Source of the DNA: Symbiodinium natans
Lineage: Eukaryota > Sar > Dinophyceae > Suessiales > Symbiodiniaceae
Direction: 5' to 3'
Length of the DNA stretch: 62,000 bases
Assembly: GCA_905221605.1 (NCBI GenBank)
Contig: CAJNDS010002139.1
Coordinates: 1 to 62,000 of the forward strand
In this document: positions 1 through 11,803 of the stretch, in pieces
Layout of the letters: every line of letters begins with the position of its first letter
How positions within the stretch are numbered: position 1 is the stretch's first letter
Notes under the pieces: model-generated
Databases searched by the model: none
What the model saw: the letters and a program-made list of their open reading frames with translations, nothing else
Told to the model about the DNA's origin: nothing
Made by a program: the position numbers and the translations under genes

Positions 1-480
1 TCAGCCCCAACCTCTCAGCCCACCAAAACCACCCGTCCCCCCACCGCACCCGACAAAACCCCAAATGATCACAGCAAAAAGACAAAAAACAAAACCCCCA
101 ACATCCCAGCCTTCAACCCCAGCCCCTCAGCCGCACCCCAAAACCACCCACCCCCCACCGCACCCGACAAAACCCAACCTATTACAGCAAAAGCAAAAAG
201 CAAAACCCCCAATAATCCCAGCCTTTCAGCCCCAACCCCTCAGCCGCAGCCCCGCAACCCCAGCCCCTCAGCTCCCCAAAGCCGCCCCCCCCCCCCCCCC
301 CCCCCCGGATCCGACAAAACCCAAATCATTGCAGCAAAAGCAAAAAACAAAACCCCCCAAAACACCACAAAACCCCCGGACACAAACCCTATACAACTTC
401 TACTAAACCCTAAAACCCTAAACCGTAAACCGTAAAACCCTTAAACCCTGAACTCGGGGGAAACTTAAATCCAACCCGGA
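1..480. repeat. C-rich low-complexity sequence with telomere-like motifs
   Basis: Positions 1-400 are C/A-rich low complexity with recurring aaaaccc and cagcccc words. They include a 22-nt poly-C run at 285-306. Around 400-440 the sequence becomes CCCTAAA-type words with CCGTAAA variants, the complement of the TTTAGGG telomere motif. Similar degenerate words recur near 2425, 10.7-11.1, 33.85-33.95 and 35.65 kb, so this is probably interspersed telomere-like sequence rather than a chromosome end. A reading frame at 65-406 translates to Pro/Lys/Thr-rich low complexity and is not called a gene. Confidence 0.6.
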
Positions 481-689
481 AAGCCTAAACCTCAATCCGG
501 GTGATTCCGAAAATTCCGGGAATTTTCAGATCCGGGTGATTCCACAAATTCCTAGGATTTTTAGACAATAAGCGTAAAAATTCCCGGAATTTTCCGGATC
601 CCCCTGCAAGGGCCTCACAAGCAGCCAAAATTGACCGGAAGAGGAGGCGGGGCATCCGACAAGGCGGCCGCAGAGCGAAAGTAGGGGTC

Positions 690-1020
690 GAGCCCGTAGC
701 CTTTTATAGGGATATGTTTATAGGGATATATTATAGAAAAATTAATTTTCTCTTTCATCAAATAGAAAAAATTATGAGGAATTATTCAGAAATAGAAAAA
801 TATGTAGGTATTACTAGAAATAAATGAAAAATATGATTTGATATAATGAAGAGATGAAATATGTCATAATTTTTCTAAATCCTCCCAAGAAGATGTCAAT
901 TCAAAGTGAGCGGAAGAGACCCAGAAGACCCAAATATACCAATTGCGAATTATAAGATACCTATCAATTCTCAATCCAATTTAATTACCGAGTCATTGAA
1001 ATTATTTGGGATTTCATCAA
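690..1020. other. AT-rich island, possible organelle-derived or foreign insert
   Basis: About 330 bases that are strongly AT-rich by eye, in sharp contrast to the roughly 50% GC flanks. They contain many AAAAATAT and AATTATT words and two near-identical TTTATAGGGATAT words at about 705-730. No open frame of useful length crosses it. Organelle DNA, an AT-rich transposon remnant or an AT-rich spacer would all fit. Confidence 0.4.
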
Positions 1021-2117
1021 TATGGTAGCCCACCATAACATATTAATCAAGCACGTGGATATAAGAATCATCTCGCATCCCCGAACAAGCAATCCTCTGA
1101 ATCAACTTGCTTGTCAAGGTTTTTCGTCGGAGCATCTTTGTGCCATTCGACATCCTCACCTTCGACAGACTGCGGGAGTAGGGCTCTGGGAAAAACATGC
1201 AAGTGCCAAAAGAATCACGACGCGTCTGGGCATGACCTCTACCGCGCTCATCGAGGCTGTTGTGCTGACCACTTCGTCCCTTCGACCAAGACCGGAGTAC
1301 ACAGCAGCTCGCCCTGCCGCCTCCCGGACCGACACCGATGGTGAGCACATCCACAGAGGCTCCGCTGCGAGCTGCGCGGCCTGGGGATATTCAAGATCAG
1401 CAGTGCTAGCGATGAACTGGAGCCTGCAATTAAGTTCAACGTGCCCGGCTGCTCACCGATGATTGCAACGCCACAGCACGCCTCCACCCCTTCCCTCCCC
1501 CAAAGCCTCTCCCACCGGGCCGTGGTTCGGATGGTGGCTGTGGGGCCGAAGTTCGGCTCGCCGTTGCCACCTCCTCCCGAAGCCTACAGCAAAGGCGTCT
1601 GAGTGCTTGGGGTTTGGGAGATTAGTGTTTTAATTAGAGGTGAAAAGGGAGACTTATAGGATTCCGGGGCTTCGTTTCCGGGTTTGTGTCACGAAGGCGG
1701 GGGAGTGGAGCTGGGACAATGACAGCGGGTCCTATGTCTTTTTGCAGCAACGTTCTGGCAGTACCTCCGTTTGTTGCGATTCGATTTGCAAGAACTGTGC
1801 AAATTGCAAAATCTTCTTGAGGGAATCCTGAGTTCGTGACGGCATACTTATTGGTGCAAGTACTCAGGAGGTCGCCATTCGGATAAACAGCCTGGAGCCG
1901 TAGCTGAACAGCTCGAAGCCTGCAGCCCTTGGCCATCCTACTAGGCTCGGCTGAAGAGATGTTGCTGAGCCTGTGGATTCTGCATGTCTCGAGTCACGGA
2001 TTTGGTCAAAACCAACTGAGGCTTCCGGCCTCACCACCGGCCACTTTGCACGGGTGGTCAATAGCTAGACTGTAACAAGCAGGCATCCAGCAGATGCAGC
2101 CCAAGCCGCTCTGACTC

Positions 2118-2245
2118 TCAGTGTTTTGACTCTCTCGACATCGGGCCAAGCCTTCGCAGCATCTCAGTGTTTTGAGACACCATGTTCGCCATCTCCGGGT
2201 CCTGACGCGCAATTCTCAAGGCGGACGTCCTCCTTGGACCCTGAA
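2118..2245 (-). CDS. Candidate exon, Met/Gln-rich helical segment
   Basis: On the minus strand this stretch reads as a hydrophilic helix with the words RIARQDPEMAN and SQNTEMLRRLGPM. The repeated D/N-P/T-E-M spacing recalls STI1-type helices of ubiquilin and Hsp-organising proteins, but one short exon cannot establish that. A possible GC donor follows the codons for EMLR at about 2155. No partner exon was found in the neighbourhood, so this may also be a remnant. Confidence 0.28.
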
Positions 2246-3369
2246 CCCGCATCCGCAAGGCAAGCCGCAGATGCTTTGGGACAGGGATGCTTTGGTCTCC
2301 TCCTCCGCCGATGCCTCCTCCAACCTTAGAACCAATGATGAACAAAGCCTCTGAGGACAGCTGGGGCAGCCATTGTTTTTGTTTTTGCATAACGGCTAAG
2401 TAAGCAGTAGACGTAGCCGAACCCTAAGCCCTAAACTCTGCTCTGACTCCGTTTGCCCTCTGGGCCAAGCGCGGCTCGTCATGGTTCCGCTTTCTGCAGA
2501 GTTCCTCCATTTCATAGGGGATAACAGTATTGTTGTCACCAGTGGTAATGATATCGATAAGCATGCGAACGATAACGCTGGTGCGGCATGGGATTCTTGG
2601 TATATGGGGCTAATGGTAACGCTGACAATGGTAGCAATACTTTTAATGGCAGCCCTGATGAACATCAAACAACAACAGTAACAATCACAGTGCTGATAAT
2701 GACGAAACCAATGCAGAGAGTGATAGTAACATGCATGGAACTTGGGGTTTAGCTCGAGTGAAATGATTGCGGCTTCCATTCTTTGGCAGTACAAGCGAAG
2801 TCTGTCACCTGCAGTGTGGATCGTTGATGTTTAGACGGCCCCGGCTTTGGAAACCCCAGGCTCCCAGCACCAAAGTTCTGGAAGATGTTATTACAGCATG
2901 AGGTTTCGGGATTTGGCTTCCCCCAAGCCTTCAGCCATGATCATCTGGGCCAAACTGCAAAATCGAACCCAACGCAGGTCCTCCATCAGTGTGCGGTTGT
3001 AGCTGCGGGCCTGCTGGCAGGGTTGAGGCGGTTAGTGGCCTTGGGCAAGCTTCTCAACTATCGGTCATGCAAGCAGCCGCGGGGCGACAGAGACTTCATA
3101 CGAGTACTGATTACTTGCATGCACTTCATTGGCCCTGCGGCCTGCTCCAGCCGTCGCTCCACATTGCGACATTCCCAGCGAGCCAGGTCCAAGTCGTCCT
3201 CGTCCTCCTTTCATTGGGGTCCCCGGTAACCCAGAAGAAAGTTGGTGGGACCCCTAAGTGCACCCAGGCTGTATCGGGGTTGAAAGCATGGAAGCATGGA
3301 TACAAGACATACACCTTGTTGTGCCGCGCCATGGACATGCGACCTCTCGAACTCAAAGACGAACAACAT

Positions 3370-3450
3370 CCCCCTCTCAGGTCCTCAGGCGCCTGCACCT
3401 CTGCAGCAACAGCCTTCACCTGTTGGCCAGTTGTAGCCAGTTGTAGTACC
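3370..3450 (-). CDS. Candidate exon, unknown protein
   Basis: This minus-strand segment lies inside a 158-codon open stretch (3126-3602). It contains a protein-like helical core, QQVKAVAAEVQAPEDL. The flanking residues look less like protein, so only the core is proposed as an exon. I do not recognise the family. Confidence 0.22.
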
Positions 3451-5106
3451 TCCCTATATGACCCTACCGACCCGACGTGACGTCTTTGTTTTACTTTCGA
3501 ACCGTCGCTGTGAAGTTTGTTCCTTGGCGCTCTCAACAAATTCTTGAAATCGGCCGGGCTAGGCTCGTCTCTTTTGTGTCCATGTTCAAATTTCCTCAGC
3601 ATGAGCTGGCCTGAGATGGTTCAGCATCAACCTCAGCCTCGGAAAGATCGCGCATGGCAAATCATGGCAATAGGTACTCTGAGCCAGTTGGGAACTGACT
3701 TGTGTGCATCCCAGAAAGAAGGAAGAGCTTCATCCATCCGTGGCAATCTTCAGCAATCCTTTCAGACACCGTGCCAGAGTTCCATTTTGAGATCCCTCCC
3801 ACCATCTCCCACCGGCACATCGAGACTTCCCACTTCCCAGCCTCCTGGCAATAAACACACCAAATGTTCTTATCCGCCGTGGACCCTCGTTCTCTGTGGC
3901 CCTTGCCAGGGCAGCCTCCACAGCCTTCATCCTCCGCGTGAGGCCTCAGGGATGGACATTCAGAGGCTGGAGGTATGGTCTATGGGGGAAAGACTAGCAA
4001 CTGTTTTGGTGACGGGTGGAATGCCAGATAACTGCTTTAGATACATGGGCTTCAGCTGCAATGCGGTTCGTACGAGGTCTTGAGCGGTGAAGAGCAAATT
4101 CGGCTGCCCTGAGGCTAGTTGTGCACCCAGGGCGACAAGGCAGCTTGCTTTCTGAATGTGGCGTAAGAATCGCACGTGAAGCAAATCCAAAAGCTGTATG
4201 CCGGTAGGAAGCTACCTAACAATCTTCAACTCCATCTTCAAGAGCAGAGGCCTTGAACATGCAATCAAGATACGCTCAGACTCATCGTGTACTGCGGCGC
4301 TGTTCCGATTCTCGGCCTGGACACCCGTGCGCAGAACTGGAATTTTGCGACTCTGGAATGTCGTCCTCAGACTACTACTCCATCTTGGCTAGTGCAGGAC
4401 ACCGGCTACGGCTATGATAACTGCTACGACTACATTCTCTGGAAGCTCCATGTTGCAGGCCTCCAGGTAGGCTACCTGCTGCTCCAGCCAGGAGGGCTGT
4501 CGCTCCGACTCGTCGCGCTGCAGCAGCCGCAGCTGGCAGTCATGGAAGGACCAAACGCATGATCTTCGCTTGCCAGTGTAAACCGAAGGTAATCGAAGCT
4601 CGCAGATTCGCGTTGAGAACTGAACACACTGCTTTTAAGTGCAATGCTGACGCACCAAGCCTGAAAGCGAAGATTGTCGCGCTCAGCCTCGAGTTCTGCC
4701 CAAAAAGACATGACCCGACAATTCCACCACGGAAACAGCTTCATTCAGCTTCTCTCAAAATCTCGCTCTGCTTGCACTTAGAAGGCCTGCTGCGTCTCCA
4801 GCCGTCGTTTCAGAGCTTCTGCATGAACCATAAGCACCTAACAAAGTGGCAAGATGAGCACGTAGAGAAAATGGTGATGATAGGAATCAAGTACTAACAG
4901 CCCCAGCAATGACCAGCCAGACGACGGAAAGAACTTTTCAAGCAAGTCTTTTGGCTCAGCCCAGACTCCAAACCCCGCCTGCATCATCTGGCGTGGGCTG
5001 CCAGTTGGTTGCGCTACCTTCCGCAGCTTCAGATGCTGGCTGGGACCGTGCTTACGTGGCACGCAACGGCTTCGCACCGGGCATGCTTCTGCTGAATGTC
5101 TTCCAG

Positions 5107-5195
5107 AAGCACTGAGCTACAAAACGCCAATTGCCGTGTTGGGCTCCATCAAGCCTGCAGGGCCTTTGGGCGCCTTCTACCTGAATGTTCAGTAA
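5107..5195 (+). CDS. Candidate terminal exon, unknown protein
   Basis: After a good acceptor (TTCCAG at 5101-5106) there are 28 codons and a TAA at 5193-5195. The exon reads ALSYKTPIAVLGS, then IKPAGPLGAFYLNVQ and the stop. The preceding segment 5005-5094 also reads like protein in another frame (ASDAGWDRAYVARNGF), but no plausible donor joins the two. They may be separated by a frameshift in an old gene copy. The family is not recognised. Confidence 0.33.
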
Positions 5196-5849
5196 GGCAT
5201 GATCTTGGAGGTCGTGCGTCATGACGCCCGAATGTTCTCCACCCTTACAACTTAGCAAGCTGCAGGTGCGTAGCACGGTCTGAGTCGATTCTCTTTTTGA
5301 TCGTAACGAATTGGTGCATGCCACCCGGCAGAGAGCATACGATGCTGGCAGGTCTCGAAAATATTCGGCATGGGACATATTCCTCGCAATAGAGCTGGGG
5401 CAGCAAGTGGTTGTTGCTGAGGCCTGCAGCGCTGTACATGCTTGCCGAGGGCACGATCTACCTCAGTCTATCGTCGCGTGGGACTGGCCTTAACAGCCGG
5501 ACTGACGAGTCACTAGCAGGGATGGCCGAGGCGCAGGGGAAGCAACTCCATGTGCATGGACCATCCAAACCCATGGACCTCCCATTCCTGGGACTGCGCG
5601 AGGCTCCAATGTGTGTCGTCTCCGTCCTGTTGCCCCGTCTATGAGGCAGCGGTCAATGATATCAGTTGCTGTGCGTCAGAAGCTACACTACGGAGGCAAC
5701 ATGGAGAGTAGCTACATGTATGCAATAGGCATCTGATGGAAACGGGCCCCTGCGCCCAGGGACCGTGGCGGGGCGGCTCATTCGAGCCCCCACTCCACTG
5801 GACCGCACCCGGCTCACGCCAAGTTTGAGGTTCAGGAGTTCAGGAGTTC

Positions 5850-7877
5850 AGGACTGCGGGGACATGATATCTCGGGCAACTTGCAGGGTGAACTGCTCCC
5901 CTTGTATATTCTCACCTGAATCGTCAACCCTAGCACTGGAGGGACATCAAGGGCATCTATGCCACATCTCTGCGAGACTCACTGTTGCAAGACAACCAAC
6001 ACCTCCACGTGGGATGCTGGCGATGGTGCGTGTGAGGTTTACCATGAGAGTCATGAAAGAGTTAGGCAGAAAGGCATTTCTGGGGCGAGAAAAGCTATCT
6101 CAAAAACTTGGGCGGCCACAAGACTCCACTCCCACATGCCGTTTTCTGGTGTAGCTTCTTCAATCGTCTTCAACACCCCCGCCAAGAAAGAAAAAGTCAA
6201 CACAGTGTATGGCAACACCCATCCACTGCAAGTAGCGGGACCCTCAAGCCGCAGCAGTAGTTCCCCACATCATTGCTTAGAGATCGATAACTAGGGTTCT
6301 TATGGCTGATCTCCCTGGCCGATATCTGCCTCAGGGCCTCATCGTGCTTCTTCCATGCGACCGAGACCTCTGCTTCCGTAGAAGCCAAGATGGGCACAGC
6401 AACAACTACCATAGTTTCTGAATTAACCAAATATCGCACAGTATCAATCAAGATCAGGGCGTACACAACTGTTCAACTAACAAAACCTCCCAAAATGAAA
6501 TGTCAAGATAGTATCCTGCCAAAAACCACTAGCAAACAGAACCCAGCACTAATGCACGCCAGCCTGAACACTGAGATGCGGCTTGTAAGCAGAGTGTGCA
6601 CAAGGTTACTGCTACTGCAGGCAATCGACCAGAAGCCGCTTTCAGCTCCAACGCGTCTGCCGCTGCCTCCGCCAGCTGGAGGGTGTTGGGTTTTGTTGTT
6701 GTTGGAACTTGATTTTGGGCTGCACTTAGTACTTAAAGTCCACCTCACCAGAATGCCATGAGCGTTTCGGGAATGTTTTTCAGATCCAGAGAGTGAGGGG
6801 AATGCGCTGGCGTGCCTACAGAGTCATCTGCCTCTTGTCGAGTCTTTTGACACGCATGACATGAGGTCTCCTCAAAAGATCCCCATTGAATGCTCAGGTA
6901 TTGGATGGATTTGGATGGCTTTCGAGTGTTGCAGTGTGCAGCCGTAGCATCCAAACTTACAACTTGCGCACCTCCGCGTTCCGTACATCATCCATCATCT
7001 TGTTGAGCTCCGGCTGGACCTCCGGAAATGCCGGGGCGGCATGCTCAGAAAAATGAGGCGGGCTCTGCGCACGCTCTTTGAAACATAGGACAAAGCCTCA
7101 AAATCAAACAGCTCCCTGTCAACTCTGCCACTGCCTCCTGGCAGTACTGCTCGCAGAGCTTCAAGAGGGTAGCCCAGAAAGCTCCTGCTAAAGCTGCTGG
7201 GGCGGCTTCACAAGCTGTGGGGGCCCTGCCCTAGACTGAATCGCCCAGTGAGCAAAGATCCAAAGAAGTCAATTTGTCTCAGGATCCCTTGGCCCTTAAC
7301 GCCTTGAACCCTTCCACGCACTCCTTATACATGTTCTGCATCCTAAAGCTTTTTAATGCTTCCCATGCTTCCTCACATCATCTTACATCCTCTCTATGAA
7401 ATCCGTGCAGTCGAAGGGGCCATATTCTCCCAGCCGCTGATCGAAGCGCTCCTCGCAAGCCAGAGCTGTGGATGACAGCTGTTGCAACACGCAGTTCTTT
7501 CAATGAAGTGTTTGAGGACCGGGTGCTTCTTCGATGCTTCGAGTGACTTATGACACGAAATGAAAGGCCTTGAAAGCAATTGTCCCAAATTGCACTGAAA
7601 GCCCCGCCAGCTCCTTGAGTCCGGTGCTCTTTGCAGCGTGGCGTAGCAAGGTTTGCGTGTGGTCCTCTTCGGTTGGCTTCATTTGGCTGCTGCTTACGAG
7701 AACGAGAAAATGTCAGCCATGGCTTAGAGCTCATCTTCTGCCAGCTCCACACGAAAGAGGTGCCGTGCCCGAATCGCTAAGCTCTCGTCTCGTACTGATC
7801 TCTCACATGGCCTTGGTTCGAGCGAGCTCCTGCACTGTGCTCTCAATGTGACCTTGGAGTGCATCTACGGAGGAGAT
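5850..7877 (-). CDS. Multi-exon gene of unknown function
   Basis: A series of protein-like minus-strand segments with plausible splice sites suggests one gene. From the 5' end they are: 7877-7726 (VDALQGHIESTVQELARTK, then VRDESLAIRARHLFRVEL), about 7690-7560 (TLLRHAAKSTGLKELAG), 7478-7390 (EERFDQRLGEYGPFDC), about 7085-6960 (PEVQPELNKMMDDVRNAEV), about 6860-6749 ending at GTGAGG (RQEADDSVGTP, IPETLMAF), 6417 to about 6310 after an ATTCAG acceptor (STEAEVSVAWKKHDEAL), about 6180-6072 (VLKTIEEATPENGMWEW) and about 5925-5850 (IQGEQFTLQVARDIM). The content is helical and charged, without a motif I can name. An in-frame TGA sits at 7803-7805 in the first segment. Exon order and phase are not verified throughout, and more than one gene is possible. 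Confidence 0.42.
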
Positions 7878-8640
7878 CTACCGTTGCAAGGAGAGCCCCT
7901 ATCATGTGCTTGCGTTGCAACGTCAGCCTCGTGCTGGTTGCATTCACGTAACGTAGACATTGGCTTCTGTGCTAACAACCGCTGCCATGACTTCAAAAGT
8001 GTGTCGCCTCTGCGATGCCTTCCTGGCGCGATTCAGGCGCTGCGCTTCGTGTGGCCCGCGCGGTACTTCCAGCGCTTGTGCCGTCAGAAGACTCCGATCG
8101 TATCCATGCCGTGCGCACGATGCCTGCACGCGTCTTTCTCAGCACAGCCAATGCTATCATTGGATCAGAGCTCAATATAGCTCAATGATACGAGACATAC
8201 GAGTCCCTGCAAGCTTTTGTGCTCTGTCGGTGCCAGATAACCGATAACGTCCGTTTCACATAGCCGGCGCCGCGATAATGCGCATGTTCCCCGCAGATAC
8301 TGCAGTTGTTGTCTCATGCCAGGTTTGTCTGCATGGCATCCCACACCATGAATACTTAATAGCCTTTCAATCGGTGCCGCGCTCACCCCAAGTATTCGCA
8401 CAAGTACTTACAACACAAACACAAGTCGTTCAAGTACCGGCGCTGCACTTCCGTGACTCGTGCTCCAACCGTGTAAAAACCGCAAAAACCACAGAGAAGG
8501 TTGTGAGTTGGCGATGTTGCAACACCTTTCACACAAGAATTGCACACTGTGCGTTTGAGCTAGCGTGCTGTTCAGCCTGAAAGCAACACGGTGGAGGAGA
8601 ACGAAGCACCACAGCATGAGACCAGTAAGTGAAGGTATCC

Positions 8641-8735
8641 GAAGGTGATGGCGGCGGCAGTGGCGGTGGTTTTTCTTCTGCTGCTGCTGCTGCCGCTGCC
8701 GCCGCCGCTGACGCCGCCGCCGCGGTCACTTCCGC
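8641..8735. repeat. Imperfect GCC/GCT trinucleotide repeat
   Basis: Positions 8641-8735 hold interrupted GCC, GCT and GGC triplets. They translate to poly-Ala on one strand and to Leu/Pro on the other. No flanking protein-like sequence supports translation, so I treat it as a simple repeat. Confidence 0.7.
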
Positions 8736-8759
8736 TGCTGCTGATTGGTGTGGTCGCCG

Positions 8760-9010
8760 CAATGAACAATGTTGATGTTGAGGTGCATCACGGTTTGCCG
8801 ACCAGCAAAGCTTGACGTAGCAAAGCCTAGCAATCGATCAAATTGCAAGCCGAAGGCGCCCCAGAAAGCTGTACATTCTTGGAGGATGTTGCTCACAGAT
8901 CTCAACTGATACCTGGGATGGTAGGGCTTCGGATTGCTGAAGGCAACGGGGAACCCCTTCAGAAAACCAAAGCCCTCCTGGCTATGTGTGCCTGAAGAAT
9001 CGGAGATGGG
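8760..9010 (-). CDS. Candidate exon(s), unknown protein
   Basis: The minus strand is open here and protein-like: GFGFLKGFPVAFSNPKPYHPR, followed by possible continuation NILQECTAFWGAFGLQFDR. A GT donor (GTATCAG) directly follows the codons for PYHPR at about 8912, so the exon may end there. The family is not recognised. It could belong to an upstream part of the 5.85-7.9 kb gene or to a separate gene. Confidence 0.27.
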
Positions 9011-9839
9011 AGACTTGCTTGTGACATGATGAGCTGCATCATGGACATCAGACATGCAAGCGGAGTGAAGGTATGTGATATATGAAGATTCGACATGCCA
9101 CGAGGCTAGGCCTGAAGACCTTTTGGCTTAAAGCTCACGACCCTCCGTCCGATATGACCTCAGACCCGGCTGTCAAAGTCCGGTGCCAAAGAAGCGGAAA
9201 GCCGATTCGTTCGCAGTCTAAGCGAACTCACTTTAAACCATCTCAAGCACCTGAGCCGCCCAAGCCGAGGCGCAATGCGCGCAGCAAAGGCAGGTAGGGC
9301 GTGTTGTGGTACTCAGGGTACCGGTTGACCTCACCTGCGACGAGAACACATGCACATGAACATGAACTGAACAACGTACAGACCTCTCCCCGGGTTTCGT
9401 TGCCGGGCAGTGAAGCAGGACACCATGGTGGCATCACAAACGAAACCCAAAGTACAAGAAAGCCAAAACTTGTTACCGGGACCCTATATTGAGTTGATTT
9501 CCAAGTCGGACCTCTCTGTTCAGACTCAGCCCTCTACTCTTCCGACTCACGAGCCACCCGTTCCCCGACATGCCCCGCACTGCTGCATACTGCTGCAACG
9601 CTGCATGATGAACACCTCCTCGGCATAAACACCCTTGATGCTCAGGCATCCAACTACATTTCTTAAAAAAATCAACAAACAGACATCGCCCCAAAAACCC
9701 GAACTCCGACCTCCCGTGGTACAAAGCACCAGCTCGTTCGGATTCTTCGGAACCGGTGGCGGCGGCTCTGCCGCCGAGGGCTCCTGGGTGTGCATGGGTC
9801 TGGTATCGGCTTTGGGGTTTTGATCTTGCTGGAGCTTTC

Positions 9840-11500
9840 GGCGTATTTCTGGCAGGGTTGCTCCTGAGGGTAGAGGGGGGGGGGGTTTGGAGGTAGGGGG
9901 GGTTAGGAGCGCTGGGGGCGTAAGTACTCCAAAAGTGTCCCTACTTGATATCCGTGCTCAGCTCAGTGCTCAGTCTATGAAGGGTTCCATACCCCGTGTC
10001 AATGGTTCCTGAAACCTCCCAGCAGCCAGGTCACATACCTCCCCAGGCCTCAGAACTCTGGTCAACGCCCCCCCGCCCCCCACCAATGTCGTGCCCGGCG
10101 ACGGGGCTCAAGCTCTCAGGCACCGTTGCCGTGGGCGTAGGATCTGGTCGGCACATGCCAGCTACAATATTTGGAACAGAGCGCTGAAGGATTTGGGGCC
10201 TGGGGCCTTCAAACATCCCAAAAAGCCCTGAATCACCAATCCTAGACCTGCACTCCACGGCTTCCGCACCTCCAGAACTCCTCTTCTGCTCATGAAGCCT
10301 TGGCTTGTGAAGTCGGATGCAGAACTTTCTGAGATCTGTTACTGTTTGGGCCCGGCGGCTCGTGGCTGCCCTCCCCGGTCTCTGCAGGGGCTTCCAGGGC
10401 CTGGCTTCCGAGAATACAGAGCAGATGGACAGGTGCAGGCTCGGAGAGGTGCTGGGCTGAAAGCCACTTGAATATACATCGGGGCGCCTCTCTCAAGCCA
10501 AGCTCGAGTTCCCAAGCCCGGCGCCCAAAGACACAAACCGCGAAAGGAAGAAAGCCTCAGCCATCCTCGTCCAAAAAGTTCAAGCCTATTTTGCCCTGAA
10601 GCCCACATCTGGCCCAAGGCCCTCAAAGCATGAAACAACGCTTAAAGCCACACATTCCCCACGACCCTGCGCATAAAACGACGAACCCCTCAAAGCCCCC
10701 CGATCCCCCACACCCGATAACCCCTTAAGCCCCTTGTAAGGCCCTCGTAAGCCCCTCCCCTTGTGAACCCCATTAGGCCTCGAAACCCTGAAACCCTGAA
10801 TCCCTTCCGCGGAACCTTGAGGGCCCCCGGGCCGAAGCCCGGTGAAAGGAAGAGGAGATCCTGGGCGCTTACAATCATCCAGAATCCCCCCAGGCTTGGA
10901 GAAACTTGCATACGTACAGCTGCCCGAGGGTCACTTTTTGTTTGGTTTAGGGCTTGGGGAGCTTTTGGGAGTTTGGCGGCTCATTGGGGGTTCAGGGGTT
11001 TTAGGAGATGAGGGGCTTAGTCCAGCCCTTTTAGGAGATGAGGGGCTTAGTCCAGGCTTAGGGCTTCGGAATCGAGGCTGTAGGGTGTTGGATTTGAGGC
11101 TTCAGCCATTAGGATTTGGAGTTTTGCGGTTTGCGAGTATTACGGGGTAGAACTTGGTGGCTTGGGGTCTTGCATCTTGCGTTCCTAGAGCTCAGGGTTC
11201 ATTACTTTGGGTGCTTCAGGACTTAAGATTCCGGGTTAACATATTGAAATATGTCGGCACTTCAGAAGGATGGTTCAGGGGAGCTGGACTCATCAAAATG
11301 TGGGGAGTGGAAACCACCAGTATCCCAGGCCTAATGAGTGCAATCCCACTGCAAACCCATCTCCCTCGAGGCATGGCACCACCAGCTCACGCGTTCGGCC
11401 CTCCTCGGTCGCCTAGGCGGGGCTATAGGATGCCCAAGAAAAACCAAAACCGTTCTTATATGTTCTTATTGACACGAATGCACCGTATATACTAGCCTTA
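9840..11500. repeat. Degenerate TTTAGGG/TTCAGGG-like G-rich region
   Basis: No gene is seen in this stretch. Between 9.84 and 11.25 kb the plus strand is full of GGGTTT, TTCAGGG, TTTAGGG and GGGGCTTAG words, and the complement (CCCTGAA, CCTAAGC) appears at 10.6-10.85 kb. Runs of G occur near 9871 and 9893. The composition matches the telomere-like sequence at the start of the window and looks like decayed satellite. Confidence 0.5.
10999..11055. repeat. Tandem duplication, 30-bp period
   Basis: A 27-bp word starting TTTTAGGAGATGAGGGG occurs at 10999-11025 and again at 11029-11055 without mismatch. It is a recent local duplication inside the G-rich region. Confidence 0.9.
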
Positions 11501-11619
11501 CTAGTATCTTGTTCGTCTGATTATGATTGGGGCCTTGGGTCTTTGGTGCAGAGAAACGGCGCCAGTTCTAAGTGTTTGGGTGCGTGCCTTAAGGCTCCGA
11601 GGATGCAGTTTGCCTTTTC

Positions 11620-11803
11620 AACTCCCAAGATGAACTCAATGATTCGGAGCCTCGTAGCGATTTTAAGCTTCCAGTCTCTGGTGGAGTTTTTGCGCGATGT
11701 CTGGGGGCACGATACTGTTCCGATCCTCTATGCCTATCTGTGGAATGCAGCGCATTCGGACTTCAATGTTGTGGTCAAGCTGTACTGCAGAGCCTTTGCA
11801 TAG
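11620..11803 (+). CDS. Candidate terminal exon, unknown protein
   Basis: The plus strand carries a protein-like run to a TAG at 11801-11803, with the words RSLVAILSFQSLVEFLRDVW, then VPILYAYLWNAAHSDFNVVV. It is hydrophobic and helix-prone. Its 5' border is not fixed and the family is not recognised. It opposes the strand of the named genes, which lowers confidence. Confidence 0.27.

Noticed and set aside
1-450. Chromosome-end telomere at the start of the window
   Set aside because: Only a few CCCTAAA words with variants are present and similar words recur through the window. A true telomere would be a long uniform array.
3517-4083. 188-codon plus-strand open frame
   Set aside because: Pro/Ser-rich and without any recognisable segment. 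The opposite strand has competing protein-like stretches (CVYCQEAGKWEVSMC; VEAALARATENEGPRRI) that also could not be placed.
4946-9135. TTTTGGCTCAG near 4953 and TTTTGGCTTAAAG near 9120 as possible relics of the dinoflagellate spliced leader
   Set aside because: Only 10-12 matching bases, without the full leader sequence and not placed at a gene start. Too short to claim.
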